A stretch of DNA of 64,000 bases from Candidatus Heimdallarchaeota archaeon (GCA_018238155.1 JABCTZ010000046.1:310001-374000); one strand, 5' to 3'. Shown: positions 44,262 through 53,424, counted from the stretch's first letter. Notes: a model not told the origin generated them from the letters alone. Numbers and translations: made by a program.

Positions 44262-44495
44262 CTATACGTCATCAGACCAATAATTGCCTTTTTGTCTTCT
44301 CTTTAACTCTGATTTCTTAGAGTTGTTCCAATTATCAATTATACTAAAGTATCCTACTACTCTGCTTATACCGTAAACATTGTCGCTGTTACAGTATGGG
44401 CAATTAGGAGTAGAACACGTTTCACCTACATGTTCTATATTTTGTTCTGTTCTTACAGTGGTTATTTTTGTTATAGTTGTTTTTGCCTGTTCCAT
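44262..44495 (-). CDS. Separate glycyl-radical tail of NrdD
   Basis: The 77-aa product corresponds to the C-terminus of class III ribonucleotide reductase: CPYCNSDNVYGISRVVGYFS (second half of the zinc site and the RVxGY glycyl-radical loop), then DNWNNSKKSELKRR. Its first 30 residues (threonine-rich) match nothing. ATG 44495 has AGAGG nine bases upstream, so it can be translated on its own. It lies 80 bp after the stop of nrdD, in another frame. The main NrdD ends after the first zinc pair, so both pieces are needed for one active site. Confidence 0.8.
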   Translation of the reverse strand: MEQAKTTITKITTVRTEQNIEHVGETCSTPNCPYCNSDNVYGISRVVGYFSIIDNWNNSKKSELKRRQKGNYWSDDV

Positions 44496-44575
44496 ACGAT
44501 TTTTCCTCTATAGTTGATTTTTTCTTTTTTAAGCCATTTATACTGTTTTTTTTATTATTTCTTTTTTTTAGCCCA

Positions 44576-46996
44576 CTATTGACTTTGTGCAGAAGAGCTT
44601 GTTGATCTACCAAAGCCCCTACTAACTTGTCCACAATCTCTACAGACTGTAAACTCTGGGGAAAACACTATTTGTGCGCTCTGGGTATTATCCCATGTTT
44701 TCTTAACCAGATTCATAATTGATTCCGCCGAAGGCTTTTGCTCACCGACGAAAATATGTGTGATAGAACCGCTTTCAATAAGAGTATTGAATTTTCCTTG
44801 TTTAGAAATTCTATCAATGATATCAATAGGTGCATCAGCTGCGAAGTGTGCACTATTGGTATAGTAAATTGATCCTTCGTTAATATCACCTTTGACATAA
44901 TGAATACTGTCAGGATATTCCTTTAGATCAGTTCTCGCGAATTTAAATGGAGCACTTTCTCCTGGTGTTTCTTCAAGAGTAACTGTCAAACCATGAAGCT
45001 TTTGGAGAGCTTTTGCTTTCAGGTTCATTCCAGCGATAACTTTCAAACCTAATTTGTAGGCTTTTTCACTGTCATGTAATTCTTCATCAATGAGATATTG
45101 CACACATTCATTTAATCCAATAACGCCAATGATGTAAGTTGCTTTTTCCAAATCAACATAGGGTCGTCCATCTTCAGCATTCATACCAATTTGCCAAAGG
45201 GTGCCATTTTCTTGAGTCATAAGTTGAGTAATGAATGCCTTCTTCTCAAGATGAGCTTCCATCGCTAAATCCATTGCTCGTCTAATTTCTTCGATTGTCT
45301 TCTTTACGTTGCCTTTTCCAGCACGATATGCTGCTTGTGGTAAATTAATGCTTACATTTTGGAATCCACAATAGCGCATGCTTTCAGGATGTTCAATCAT
45401 GTACATGTCAGTGATTGTTGTTTTTAGTCGACAACACATTGAAAGATTGATTTCATCACGATCAAATATGAAATAAGTTGAGCCATTCTCAGAAGATATC
45501 TTACAAGCCAGTTGTAACAATTTGTACTGTTTTGGGTCATCAAAGGAGCTTTGATCAACGTGTAAATCGAATTTTGGAAAGGGGAAAACTTTCGATTCAG
45601 AATCTCCTTCTAACCAAACTTCCATTAATGCTTTAGCAAACAATTGAGTTTCTTTTTCGTACTCGCCATAATTTTTTCCAGTGTATTTACCACCAGGACC
45701 AATTGCGGGAATATTTTTGAGATATCTAGGAATGCCTAGATGAATATTAAAATCTACAAAAAGGGTTTGTCCCCCTCTTGAGAACGCATTTTGACTACAA
45801 GAATAAATCAATCGTTGTGCTTCTTGTTTAATTTGTTTATATGGGACACCAACAAAATATGGGGCATAAAAGATATTCAGATAAGCTAATCCTAAAGCAC
45901 CGGCATAGTATGCTTGCATTGAAGCTAAGAATGTATTAAGATGCCCAGTAAGAGTATCTGCATGATTTGCTGGGTTTGAAACGGTTGAGAGATTTAACAA
46001 GTTCAGACCATATTTTTTGATATATTCCAAGCTATGTGCAGAGCAATATACCCTTACAGGGAAACCCAAATCATGCAGGTAAATCATTCCTTTTCTATGT
46101 GCATTTGCTACTTCTGGAGAGAAAAGCTCCTGAAGAGCATATTTTTTCAAAACTGCTTCTGCAATAGCAAGGTTCACCGCCTCTGGATTATTGGCGACTA
46201 CATTACTATTTTCTTTGCTTTTTGAATGAATAAGTTGTTTAAGATCGAAAATAGGCATACCAACAGATTTCTGTTGAGTTAATTTTGATTTATACCCACG
46301 AATAAATAATTCATTATCAACTAAACTTCTGATAAGGTCAACCGAAATTACATCATAACCTGAAGCGAAAATCTTTCGCTCTACTTCTGTAGAAACAGAA
46401 TCGGCATCAGCTTGATCTAAACCAGCTTCTTTGACCAAAGCAGCAGAAATTTTCACTCGATCCCAGCTAGAAATTTCTTCACGAGTATCACCTGAAACCA
46501 TTAAAAGAAGTTCAGTAGAATCACGACTTTTTACATCTACTTCTTTTACTACTTTTAGCTTCTCCAACTCACGTTCAAATGAAGCGATATCAGTGAATCG
46601 TCTATAAACTGAAGCATAACGAATATAGGCGACTTCGTCGAGTCCTCTGAGTTTTTTCATAACTAACTCTCCTACGATATTAGCTTCGATTTCCAATTCT
46701 TCGTTTTTTCTCAATTCACTTTCTATTTCATCAATAACTTCTTCAATTTCCTCAGAAGAAATAGGTCTTTTTTCGCAAGCCTTTACTATTCCTCTTTTAA
46801 CTTTCTCACGATCAAATGGTTCCCTACGTTTATCCTTCTTTACAATAGTAAGCTTCACTTGTTCTATTCGTTCATAAGTTGAAAATCGCTTCTTACATTG
46901 AAGACATTCTCTTCTTCGTCTATTTGCTTTCATGTCTTCTGATGATCGTTTATCAACGACTCTTGTATTGGGCGATTGACAGTAAGGACATTTCAT
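44576..46996 (-). CDS. nrdD: NrdR-NrdD fusion: anaerobic ribonucleotide reductase
   Basis: The product is 806 aa. Residues 1 to about 150 are a complete NrdR repressor: zinc ribbon MKCPYCQ...CLQCKKRFSTYERIE and an ATP cone ending LDEVAYIRYASVYRRF. A second ATP cone follows (about 165-250). The class III catalytic domain begins at about residue 280, with HDLGFPVRVYCSAHSL, GGQTLFVDFN and MRYCGFQNVSINLPQAAYR. It makes deoxyribonucleotides anaerobically. The protein stops at VCRDCGQVSRGFGRS..., keeping one Cys pair of the terminal zinc site but lacking the glycyl-radical loop, which the next gene encodes. Confidence 0.9.
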   Translation of the reverse strand: MKCPYCQSPNTRVVDKRSSEDMKANRRRRECLQCKKRFSTYERIEQVKLTIVKKDKRREPFDREKVKRGIVKACEKRPISSEEIEEVIDEIESELRKNEELEIEANIVGELVMKKLRGLDEVAYIRYASVYRRFTDIASFERELEKLKVVKEVDVKSRDSTELLLMVSGDTREEISSWDRVKISAALVKEAGLDQADADSVSTEVERKIFASGYDVISVDLIRSLVDNELFIRGYKSKLTQQKSVGMPIFDLKQLIHSKSKENSNVVANNPEAVNLAIAEAVLKKYALQELFSPEVANAHRKGMIYLHDLGFPVRVYCSAHSLEYIKKYGLNLLNLSTVSNPANHADTLTGHLNTFLASMQAYYAGALGLAYLNIFYAPYFVGVPYKQIKQEAQRLIYSCSQNAFSRGGQTLFVDFNIHLGIPRYLKNIPAIGPGGKYTGKNYGEYEKETQLFAKALMEVWLEGDSESKVFPFPKFDLHVDQSSFDDPKQYKLLQLACKISSENGSTYFIFDRDEINLSMCCRLKTTITDMYMIEHPESMRYCGFQNVSINLPQAAYRAGKGNVKKTIEEIRRAMDLAMEAHLEKKAFITQLMTQENGTLWQIGMNAEDGRPYVDLEKATYIIGVIGLNECVQYLIDEELHDSEKAYKLGLKVIAGMNLKAKALQKLHGLTVTLEETPGESAPFKFARTDLKEYPDSIHYVKGDINEGSIYYTNSAHFAADAPIDIIDRISKQGKFNTLIESGSITHIFVGEQKPSAESIMNLVKKTWDNTQSAQIVFSPEFTVCRDCGQVSRGFGRSTSSSAQSQ

Positions 46997-46999
46997 TAT

Positions 47000-47185
47000 T
47001 CTAGTTCACTCGTTTTTTCTTAGGCACTATTTTCTTGCACCGAATTTTCCTTAGGGGTTTTATGTCGGGTTTAGGAGACGGTCTCGCCTCTGAGCGAGTT
47101 TGTTTCCATTGGAATGCACCAGAGAATACCACATCTGGTGGTTTGTGTTCCCTCAAACACAACATATTGTATATAATACTGTGTT
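47000..47185 (-). promoter_or_regulatory. Structured leader and dyad-flanked promoter of nrdD
   Basis: Read on the - strand, a TATA box (ATTATATAC, about 47168-47177) lies between AACACA (47180-47185 complement) and its mirror (47156-47161), an AACACA-N18-TGTGTT dyad. Downstream come hairpins TTGTGTT/AACACAA (47143-47162), CACCAGA/TCTGGTG (47117-47140), TTCC/GGAA (47104-47114) and CTCGC/GCGAG (47083-47098). The leader is about 150 nt. The dyad resembles the ACAC...GTGT arms of NrdR boxes but with wider spacing. An independent RNA gene is possible. From 47186 to 47336 I see nothing. Confidence 0.45.
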
Positions 47186-47336
47186 CTGAATCAATTGTAT
47201 TTAAAGGTTATGAGAATAAAGTCATTTAAAAAAAGGAGTAATTGTCTATTATAATCGATAAAGAATTCAGTAAAGAGTTTTTCACTTGAACAATTTGTAA
47301 AATAAAAAAAGAGAAATTGTCCTATAAATATTTCAT

Positions 47337-49103
47337 CTACAAGACAGTAACAGATTTGGCCAAGTTACGAGGGAAATCAGGATCATTTCCACGAAGTACT
47401 GAAAGATGATAAGCAATTAACTGCAAAATTGGGATCATAGCAATTGGTTCAAGAGCAACTTTTCCAAGAGAGATATAATGATCAAAGATGTCTAACTTTT
47501 CAGAGGATATTCCAGTGATAATTCCACCACGAGCTTTAATTTGCATGATATTATTAATCATATCATCTTTGGTTTCATCATTTGGAACAAGTGCAATACA
47601 AGATATGCCGGGTTCAATGAGTGCAAGGGTATGATGTTTTAATTCACCACCTGCTAAAGCATCAGCGTGAATATAGGCAATTTCTTTGATCTTAAGTTCG
47701 CCTTCCATTGCAACAGGAAAAGCAACACCACGCCCAATTAAAAATAAGTTTTGTTTATTCAGTACTTTTTTAGATAACTCCTTGATGAAATCAGATTGTT
47801 TAATAATAATTTCAAATTGGTCGATGACTTCATTGAGTTGATCTTTACCCTCAGAAAGTTGATTGTTTAAGGCAAATGCTAACAATACTAGTATAATCAC
47901 TTGAGAAGTGAATGCTTTTGTGGAAGCAACTGCAATTTCGGGTCCGGCATTTAATGTAAGATATTGATCAGACTCGCGCATTATAGTACTGCCCATTACA
48001 TTTACTAAGGAAATAACCTTTGATCCTTTGCTTTTAGCAATTCTAATTCCTTCTAAAACATCAGCTGTTTCTCCGGATTGACTAATAGCAAAAAGAACAG
48101 TTTCATTATCAAACAAGTTTTGATAGGTTTTAAATTCAGACCCTAAAATTGGCATGAAATTCCGATGAGTAAATTTAGCAAAATAAATCGATGCAATTAG
48201 ACATGCACGATAAGAAGTTCCCGAACCGAGGAAATAAACATTTTTTGCTTGATGTAACAATTTCACAATGCCGGCTAATTTTATAGGATCCTGGTCTAAT
48301 GCATGCTTTGATACTTCAACTTCTTCTACAATTTCTTTTAACATGAAATGTGGATAGCCGGTTTTTGTAGCTTGTTCAGCAGTCCATTCGATTATAGAAA
48401 TGTCCTTTTCAATTTCTTTTTCAGCTACTAAATCATAGATTTTACATTCATCATTAAGGATTGCTAATTCATAATTCTCTAAAATAATTGCTTTATTGGT
48501 ATATTCTAAAAAAGAAGTTATATCAGAAGAAGCAAAGAATTCATTGTTGCCTACGCCTATGATTAATGGGGAATCCTTTCTAAAACAATAAATTTCGCCC
48601 GAGTCTTGACTTAACAACAAAAAAGTGAAAGCTCCTTCTGCTTGTTCAGAAGTTTTCTTAATAGCGTCAATAAGATCTTTAGCTTGTTTCATATTTTCTT
48701 CTATTAAATGAACTAATACTTCAGTATCAGTTGTTGAATTGAAATGGTGCCCCTTTTCAATTAATTGCTTTTTTAATTCGACATAATTTTCTAAGATACC
48801 ATTGTGTATAAGAGCATATTTCTGGTCACATGAAGTAAAAGGATGAGCATTTTCCATAGTAACATTGCCATGTGTTGCCCAACGAGTATGGGCGATACCT
48901 ACTTTACCTGATAAAGATAAGAAATCTACTTTACCATTTACTTCCTCGATTCGACCTGTCCCTTTCTTAACATCAATAACTTTATTTCCGTTTAATAATG
49001 CCATACCACAGGAATCATAACCACGATATTCTAATCGTTTCAATGAAGCTAGTAATATTGGTGAGGCTTGTCTTGTTCCAGAATAACCTATAATTCCACA
49101 CAT
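47337..49103 (-). CDS. glmS: Glutamine-fructose-6-phosphate aminotransferase
   Basis: The 588-aa enzyme makes glucosamine-6-phosphate, entry to amino-sugar synthesis. The N-terminal glutaminase begins MCGIIGYSG with Cys2 as nucleophile. Two SIS domains follow: FLGSGTSYRA and ISQSGETADVLEG, then FLIGRGVAFPVAMEG. It ends in the conserved NLAKSVTVL tail. Length and motifs are standard. Only 222 bp separate it from a divergent regulator-like gene. Confidence 0.95.
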   Translation of the reverse strand: MCGIIGYSGTRQASPILLASLKRLEYRGYDSCGMALLNGNKVIDVKKGTGRIEEVNGKVDFLSLSGKVGIAHTRWATHGNVTMENAHPFTSCDQKYALIHNGILENYVELKKQLIEKGHHFNSTTDTEVLVHLIEENMKQAKDLIDAIKKTSEQAEGAFTFLLLSQDSGEIYCFRKDSPLIIGVGNNEFFASSDITSFLEYTNKAIILENYELAILNDECKIYDLVAEKEIEKDISIIEWTAEQATKTGYPHFMLKEIVEEVEVSKHALDQDPIKLAGIVKLLHQAKNVYFLGSGTSYRACLIASIYFAKFTHRNFMPILGSEFKTYQNLFDNETVLFAISQSGETADVLEGIRIAKSKGSKVISLVNVMGSTIMRESDQYLTLNAGPEIAVASTKAFTSQVIILVLLAFALNNQLSEGKDQLNEVIDQFEIIIKQSDFIKELSKKVLNKQNLFLIGRGVAFPVAMEGELKIKEIAYIHADALAGGELKHHTLALIEPGISCIALVPNDETKDDMINNIMQIKARGGIITGISSEKLDIFDHYISLGKVALEPIAMIPILQLIAYHLSVLRGNDPDFPRNLAKSVTVL

Positions 49104-49325
49104 AATTGATCCTCAAAGTAATACTTGCCATTTAGGATTCTATCTCGCAATTAAAGAAAAGAGATTGTTTAATAAAAGCAATTCTAAAATTATTTTTAGA
49201 CCATTATGACTTTTTTAGTAATGGTTAATATTATAAATGAAGGCTTTGGCTTTAATATAGAGACAACCATTATGAAATAAATGTTAGTGGTAGCTGATAG
49301 ACAAGAAATAATGTGAGATTGTAAA

Positions 49326-50294
49326 ATGCAAAGAAAACTTCTTACTGAAACCTCCAAAGGATTAACAGCAAAAGATATTCATATTTTCACAGATCCGGAA
49401 AAAATGAAACCAATTCTGAATAAAATTCGATGGGAGATATTACAACGATTATCAAAAGAGCCAAGGTTTCCGGCTGATCTTGCAAGGGAAATGGATGTCC
49501 ATGAACAAAAAATCTACTACCATATTCGGCAATTAATTCAAAATGGTTTAGTAACTGTTGCATTTGAAAAGGAAATTCGAGGAGCAATTGCAAAATATTA
49601 TACGGTAACAGAGAAAGCTTATGGTATTGAGTTACACCCAGAGAAGAAAGGACTACAGTTCAAATCAATGGAAACAACAAATGAATTATTGATACGATTC
49701 TTCAGTGAGTTTTCTGACAATTCAAAATATGATGGGTTAATAGTAGTTGGCTCTCCTGAAGCTCATGGTCCCCACAAAACTTGGGCTCGAGATGGACACT
49801 ACGCAATTTATTTAGGGATGTTCATTGGTCAATTTCTCCCACCTAAGAAAGAGCTTTACGTAAAATTAGATGTTGAAGTTCGTGCGGAAAAAGTTTATGA
49901 TCAAAATATGATTCTAATTGGCGGACCTGCGGTCAATTTGGTTACTAAAGACATCAATTCAAAAATGAAAAAACCAGCATTTGACAATCACATTCAAGGT
50001 ATCGCACCTGATGCGAGATTCGGTCGAGGAATAACCTCTGTACAATCAAATACTTACTTTTCTCAAAATAACGCAGGGATAATTTTCAAAATACCTAATC
50101 CATTCAATGCTGATAAAACAATAGTAGCATTTGCGGGTCAAGGAAGAAGAGGTACAAAAGCAACGATTATTGCCTTGACACAACGTTGGGAAGAGATTTT
50201 GAATGGATACAAAGGTGGAAATTTTAGAAAAGTGGTCGAAGGGTATGACCTCGATGGAGATGGAACAATTGATTCAGTGGAAATACTTGAATAA
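49326..50294 (+). CDS. ArsR-like HTH fused to an S-layer-like domain
   Basis: The 322-aa product has an N-terminal winged helix (about residues 25-100, LAREMDVHEQKIYYHIRQL). Its C-terminal domain (about 130-320) has VVGSPEAHG, ILIGGPAVNLVT and a final DLDGDGTIDSVEIL, a calcium-binding DxDGDG loop. The C-terminal part resembles the domain of archaeal S-layer-associated proteins with GGPAxN strands. There is no signal peptide or membrane helix, so it should be cytosolic. Possibly a regulator with a ligand-binding domain; target unknown. Confidence 0.65.
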   Translation: MQRKLLTETSKGLTAKDIHIFTDPEKMKPILNKIRWEILQRLSKEPRFPADLAREMDVHEQKIYYHIRQLIQNGLVTVAFEKEIRGAIAKYYTVTEKAYGIELHPEKKGLQFKSMETTNELLIRFFSEFSDNSKYDGLIVVGSPEAHGPHKTWARDGHYAIYLGMFIGQFLPPKKELYVKLDVEVRAEKVYDQNMILIGGPAVNLVTKDINSKMKKPAFDNHIQGIAPDARFGRGITSVQSNTYFSQNNAGIIFKIPNPFNADKTIVAFAGQGRRGTKATIIALTQRWEEILNGYKGGNFRKVVEGYDLDGDGTIDSVEILE

Positions 50295-50303
50295 AGAAAA
50301 AAT

Positions 50304-50323
50304 AGAAAGAAAGGCTTCTTTCT
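50304..50323. terminator. Bidirectional hairpin between convergent genes
   Basis: AGAAAGAA pairs with TTCTTTCT around a 4-nt loop, midway between the stops of the HTH and YkgJ-type genes. Confidence 0.5.
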
Positions 50324-50349
50324 AAACTTAATGACAAAGAAAAACCAAA

Positions 50350-51117
50350 TTAGCTTTCCTTTGATTTCTCATCTTCTTTCGATTTTTCCTGTTCAGCAGG
50401 TTCATCTTTTGATTTGTTAATCAATGCATCCAATTTCTTTTGATCTTCTTCTGAAAGACGGCTGACAGATTCTTGAGATTGTTTCATAAAGTGACGAATA
50501 AACATTCCTTGCAATGGAACCATTGAAAGAGTTGTTTCTGCACGTTGATTATAATCAGTTATTGCTGTTCCACGTAATTCTAAAAGTGCTTCTTTTGTCA
50601 TTGAACCTTTACCGAGTCCCTCACAAGTTGAGTCAGATACATAGAATTTTTGACCATTATATGAAAGTGGAAATGTTTTACAAAAAATGGGCATTGTGAA
50701 ATAAATGTTGCAGATTTTATTATCAATATCATAAAATGGACAAATACCTTTTCCATGTTCATCAACATCCTTCATCTTGATAAAAGGAATAATCGCTATT
50801 TTGGAAAGTTCATCTACATCGCTCATGCTTTCAAGTTCTAAATGAGGGAGAATTATTTGAATGAAACTACCTTGCTTAGTCCATCGAGCAAGATCAGTGA
50901 AGGTAATTGGAATTGAGGTTCGATTCTGGCAGCACGTACCACATTTCGTACATTCAAACTTAAACTTGGTTGTTTCTTTTGGCTTTTCTTTTGACTTGCC
51001 TTTTGACTTGCCTTTTGACTTGCCTTTTGGCTTTTCTTCGACTTTTTCTTCGGGTTTATCTTCAACAGGTTGTTCTGTTTTTTTTGTTTCCTTTTTATCA
51101 GACATAGTAAAATGCAC
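50350..51117 (-). CDS. YkgJ-type cysteine-cluster protein
   Basis: The 255-aa product has the zinc/iron-chelating CxxCxxCC family core: FECTKCGTCCQN (about residue 55), GICPFYDIDNKICNIY and FCKTFPLSY. Both termini are lysine/glutamate-rich and disordered. The N-terminal tail holds tandem KSKG repeats encoded by near-identical 12-bp units (51000-51032). The family's role is unclear; members may bind Fe-S or zinc. ATG 51105 is an alternative start. Confidence 0.8.
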   Translation of the reverse strand: MHFTMSDKKETKKTEQPVEDKPEEKVEEKPKGKSKGKSKGKSKEKPKETTKFKFECTKCGTCCQNRTSIPITFTDLARWTKQGSFIQIILPHLELESMSDVDELSKIAIIPFIKMKDVDEHGKGICPFYDIDNKICNIYFTMPIFCKTFPLSYNGQKFYVSDSTCEGLGKGSMTKEALLELRGTAITDYNQRAETTLSMVPLQGMFIRHFMKQSQESVSRLSEEDQKKLDALINKSKDEPAEQEKSKEDEKSKES

Positions 51118-51277
51118 CTATAGTATGTATGACAACCAGAAAAAACAAAAGAAAAAACTTGCTATTCAACCGAAATTAATGCTTAATAGGAAAATATTTT
51201 GAAAGGAAAGAAACCATTAAAACAAAAAGTCTTTTAACTTCAACAATTGGCAACAAATATGTGATTACAATAAATCG

Positions 51278-52858
51278 ATGAGCGATTTTTTGATTATAAC
51301 TGAATTGGAGGAATTAGAAGTTTCAAATAAAGAAAACAAACCGTTATTAGATAAAATTCAAGATGTATCATTCCGAAGAGGAATTATTTTTCCAACAGCA
51401 GATATTTACGGAGGAATAGCAGGTGCATTTGATTATGGACCAATTGGTACTCTGATGAGACAAAAACTAATCAATTTCTGGCGTGATTATTTCGTAAAGA
51501 GCGAAGGACATTATGAGATAGAAGGTTCGCTCATCTTGCCACCAAAAGTTTTCGAGGCATCAGGACATTTAGCATTATTCTGTGACCCTCTTGTTCAGTG
51601 TAAAGAATGTAAATCAATGTTTAGAGCAGATAAAATAATCGAAGATAAAATAGAGCAAAATGCAGATGGGCTTTCTCCAAAAGAACTTGATGAGAAGATA
51701 ACTAAAAATAAAATCACATGTCCAAATTGTGATGGGGATTTTATGAAGGCTCGAGAGTTCAATTTGATGCTTAAAACTCAAGTTGGTTCAGTGGAAGGCA
51801 ATGTCGCCTATCTCAGACCGGAAACAGCACAGAATATTTTCATTAATTTCAAAAGAGTTGCTCATTCAATGAGAGCCAAACTACCTTTCGGAATTGCTCA
51901 AGTAGGGAAAGTTTATCGAAATGAAATCTCTCCAAGACAATTCATTATTCGAGTTAGAGAATTTGAGCAAATGGAAGTGGAAGTGTTTTTTGCAAAAGAA
52001 CAATTAGACAATCCACCTCACTTCGAAGAATTAGCAGATGAAATATTACCTCTACTCACTCGAGAGATGCAAGCAAAAGGCATAATAAAAGGCAAGAATA
52101 TTACAGTAGCAGAAGCAGTGGAAAAGAAATTAATTCCAAATGCTGCTATGGGTTATTATCTTGTAAAAGAAAAAATTCTCTTTGAAGAAGTGGGAATAAA
52201 TCCAGAATTAATCAGATTCAGACATATGCTACCAAAAGAAACTCCTCATTATAGTGGAGGAAATTTCGATCTTGAAATAGAATTATCAATTGGTTGGACT
52301 GAAATTGTAGGAAACGCTTTCAGACAACAACATGATCTAATCAATCATGAGAAATATAGTGGAACAAAAATGGCTGTGCAACACACAGATGGGAATGTTA
52401 TCCCCTATGTCATCGAACCTTCGATTGGTGTTGGGAGAACTCTTTATTGTATTTTAGAAAGCTGTTATAGAGAAACAGAAGATAGAGAATGGACATGGTT
52501 CCAATTTCCACCAACAATCTCACCTTATGACGTACATGTTTACCCCTTAATGAAAAAAGACGGACTAGAAGAAAAAGCACAAGAAATATTCGAAGAATTA
52601 AAGGGAGAAGGACTTGAAGTAGTATTCGATACTTCTGGAAAAATTGGTAAAAGATATGCTCGAGCAGATGAAATTGGTACACCATATTGTGTAACTGTTG
52701 ATTACGATTCATTAAAAGATGAAACAGTAACCATCCGAGATAGAGATACAATGAAACAAATAAGAGTTCATTTGGATGACCTTAATGATGTACTTGTTCT
52801 GTTACTCTCGAGTGAATATGAGTTCAATGAAATAGAAAATATCATCGCAGAACAATAA
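51278..52858 (+). CDS. glyS: Glycyl-tRNA synthetase, archaeal/eukaryal type
   Basis: The 526-aa class II synthetase has YGGIAGAFDYGPIG (motif 1 region), a CKECKSMF...CPNCDG zinc insertion, FGIAQVGKVYRNEISPRQ (motif 2), EPSIGVGRTLYCILE (motif 3) and a C-terminal anticodon-binding domain (about 420-520). It is a single-chain dimeric-type enzyme. Slightly shorter than usual. It faces rpo12, with a hairpin terminator between. Confidence 0.95.
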   Translation: MSDFLIITELEELEVSNKENKPLLDKIQDVSFRRGIIFPTADIYGGIAGAFDYGPIGTLMRQKLINFWRDYFVKSEGHYEIEGSLILPPKVFEASGHLALFCDPLVQCKECKSMFRADKIIEDKIEQNADGLSPKELDEKITKNKITCPNCDGDFMKAREFNLMLKTQVGSVEGNVAYLRPETAQNIFINFKRVAHSMRAKLPFGIAQVGKVYRNEISPRQFIIRVREFEQMEVEVFFAKEQLDNPPHFEELADEILPLLTREMQAKGIIKGKNITVAEAVEKKLIPNAAMGYYLVKEKILFEEVGINPELIRFRHMLPKETPHYSGGNFDLEIELSIGWTEIVGNAFRQQHDLINHEKYSGTKMAVQHTDGNVIPYVIEPSIGVGRTLYCILESCYRETEDREWTWFQFPPTISPYDVHVYPLMKKDGLEEKAQEIFEELKGEGLEVVFDTSGKIGKRYARADEIGTPYCVTVDYDSLKDETVTIRDRDTMKQIRVHLDDLNDVLVLLLSSEYEFNEIENIIAEQ

Positions 52859-52870
52859 AGGAATAAAAAT

Positions 52871-52896
52871 GGATTTTTCCTAAAATGGAAAAATTC
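52871..52896 (+). terminator. Hairpin terminator after glyS
   Basis: GGATTTTTCC pairs with GGAAAAATTC (one G:U) around a 6-nt loop, 13 bp after the glyS stop and before the end of the convergent rpo12. Confidence 0.5.
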
Positions 52897-52918
52897 TCAC
52901 TTACTTTTTTTAGTAATC

Positions 52919-53065
52919 TTAACGAGCTTTTAATTTCTTGATAATGGGGGGTCTGGTTTTCATAAGGATTCTATGACCACAATCAGGACATTTGGAACCT
53001 GGCATAAGATTTAACGATTCTGGAGAAATTAATTTACCACATCGGTGACATACGTATTTTGTCAT
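52919..53065 (-). CDS. rpo12: RNA polymerase subunit Rpo12 (RpoP)
   Basis: This short gene encodes 48 aa: MTKYVCHRCGKLI, then CPDCGHRILMKTRPP and a basic KKLKAR end. The C-x2-C...C-x2-C zinc ribbon with GxRIL.KxRP is diagnostic of archaeal Rpo12, the homologue of eukaryotic Rpb12. It lies at the RNA polymerase core between Rpo3 and Rpo2. ATG at 53065, stop TAA at 52919-52921. Confidence 0.93.
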   Translation of the reverse strand: MTKYVCHRCGKLISPESLNLMPGSKCPDCGHRILMKTRPPIIKKLKAR

Positions 53066-53424
53066 TATAATTTAACCTCTGATAACTTTTCGATTTTTTC
53101 CTTTTAAAACCTTATTCACTGTTACCGTTTTTTAATGTATTTGTTGACTTTTGGATAATTGATTGTAAGCTCTTTACCATACTCCTAATTGAATTGTTAT
53201 GATAACAGAACTAACTAGATAGAGACTAAAAATACTAAATGAGAAAATCTCCCAAGTAGATTCCGAGATCAATATTTGAAAACAATCAATGGTAACCAAC
53301 ATCAATTAATAGACTACGAAAGATATAAGATATTAGAATAGTTGGACCATTAAAATAGTCTTTCTTCTGATTATTGTTTCGCTCTAAAAGATATGAACGA
53401 AATTTGTTGAATTTCAAGAAATTG
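53066..53424. other. 359-bp gap, nothing recognised
   Basis: The stretch is AT-rich with no supported reading frame, RNA or strong repeat. It must hold the rpo12 promoter on the - strand, but no single TATA box stands out. Confidence 0.3.

Noticed and set aside
44422..44634. 70-codon frame bridging the two nrdD pieces
   Set aside because: It is mostly Lys and Asn read from the spacer and overlaps both real genes; kept only as a hint for the frameshift question.
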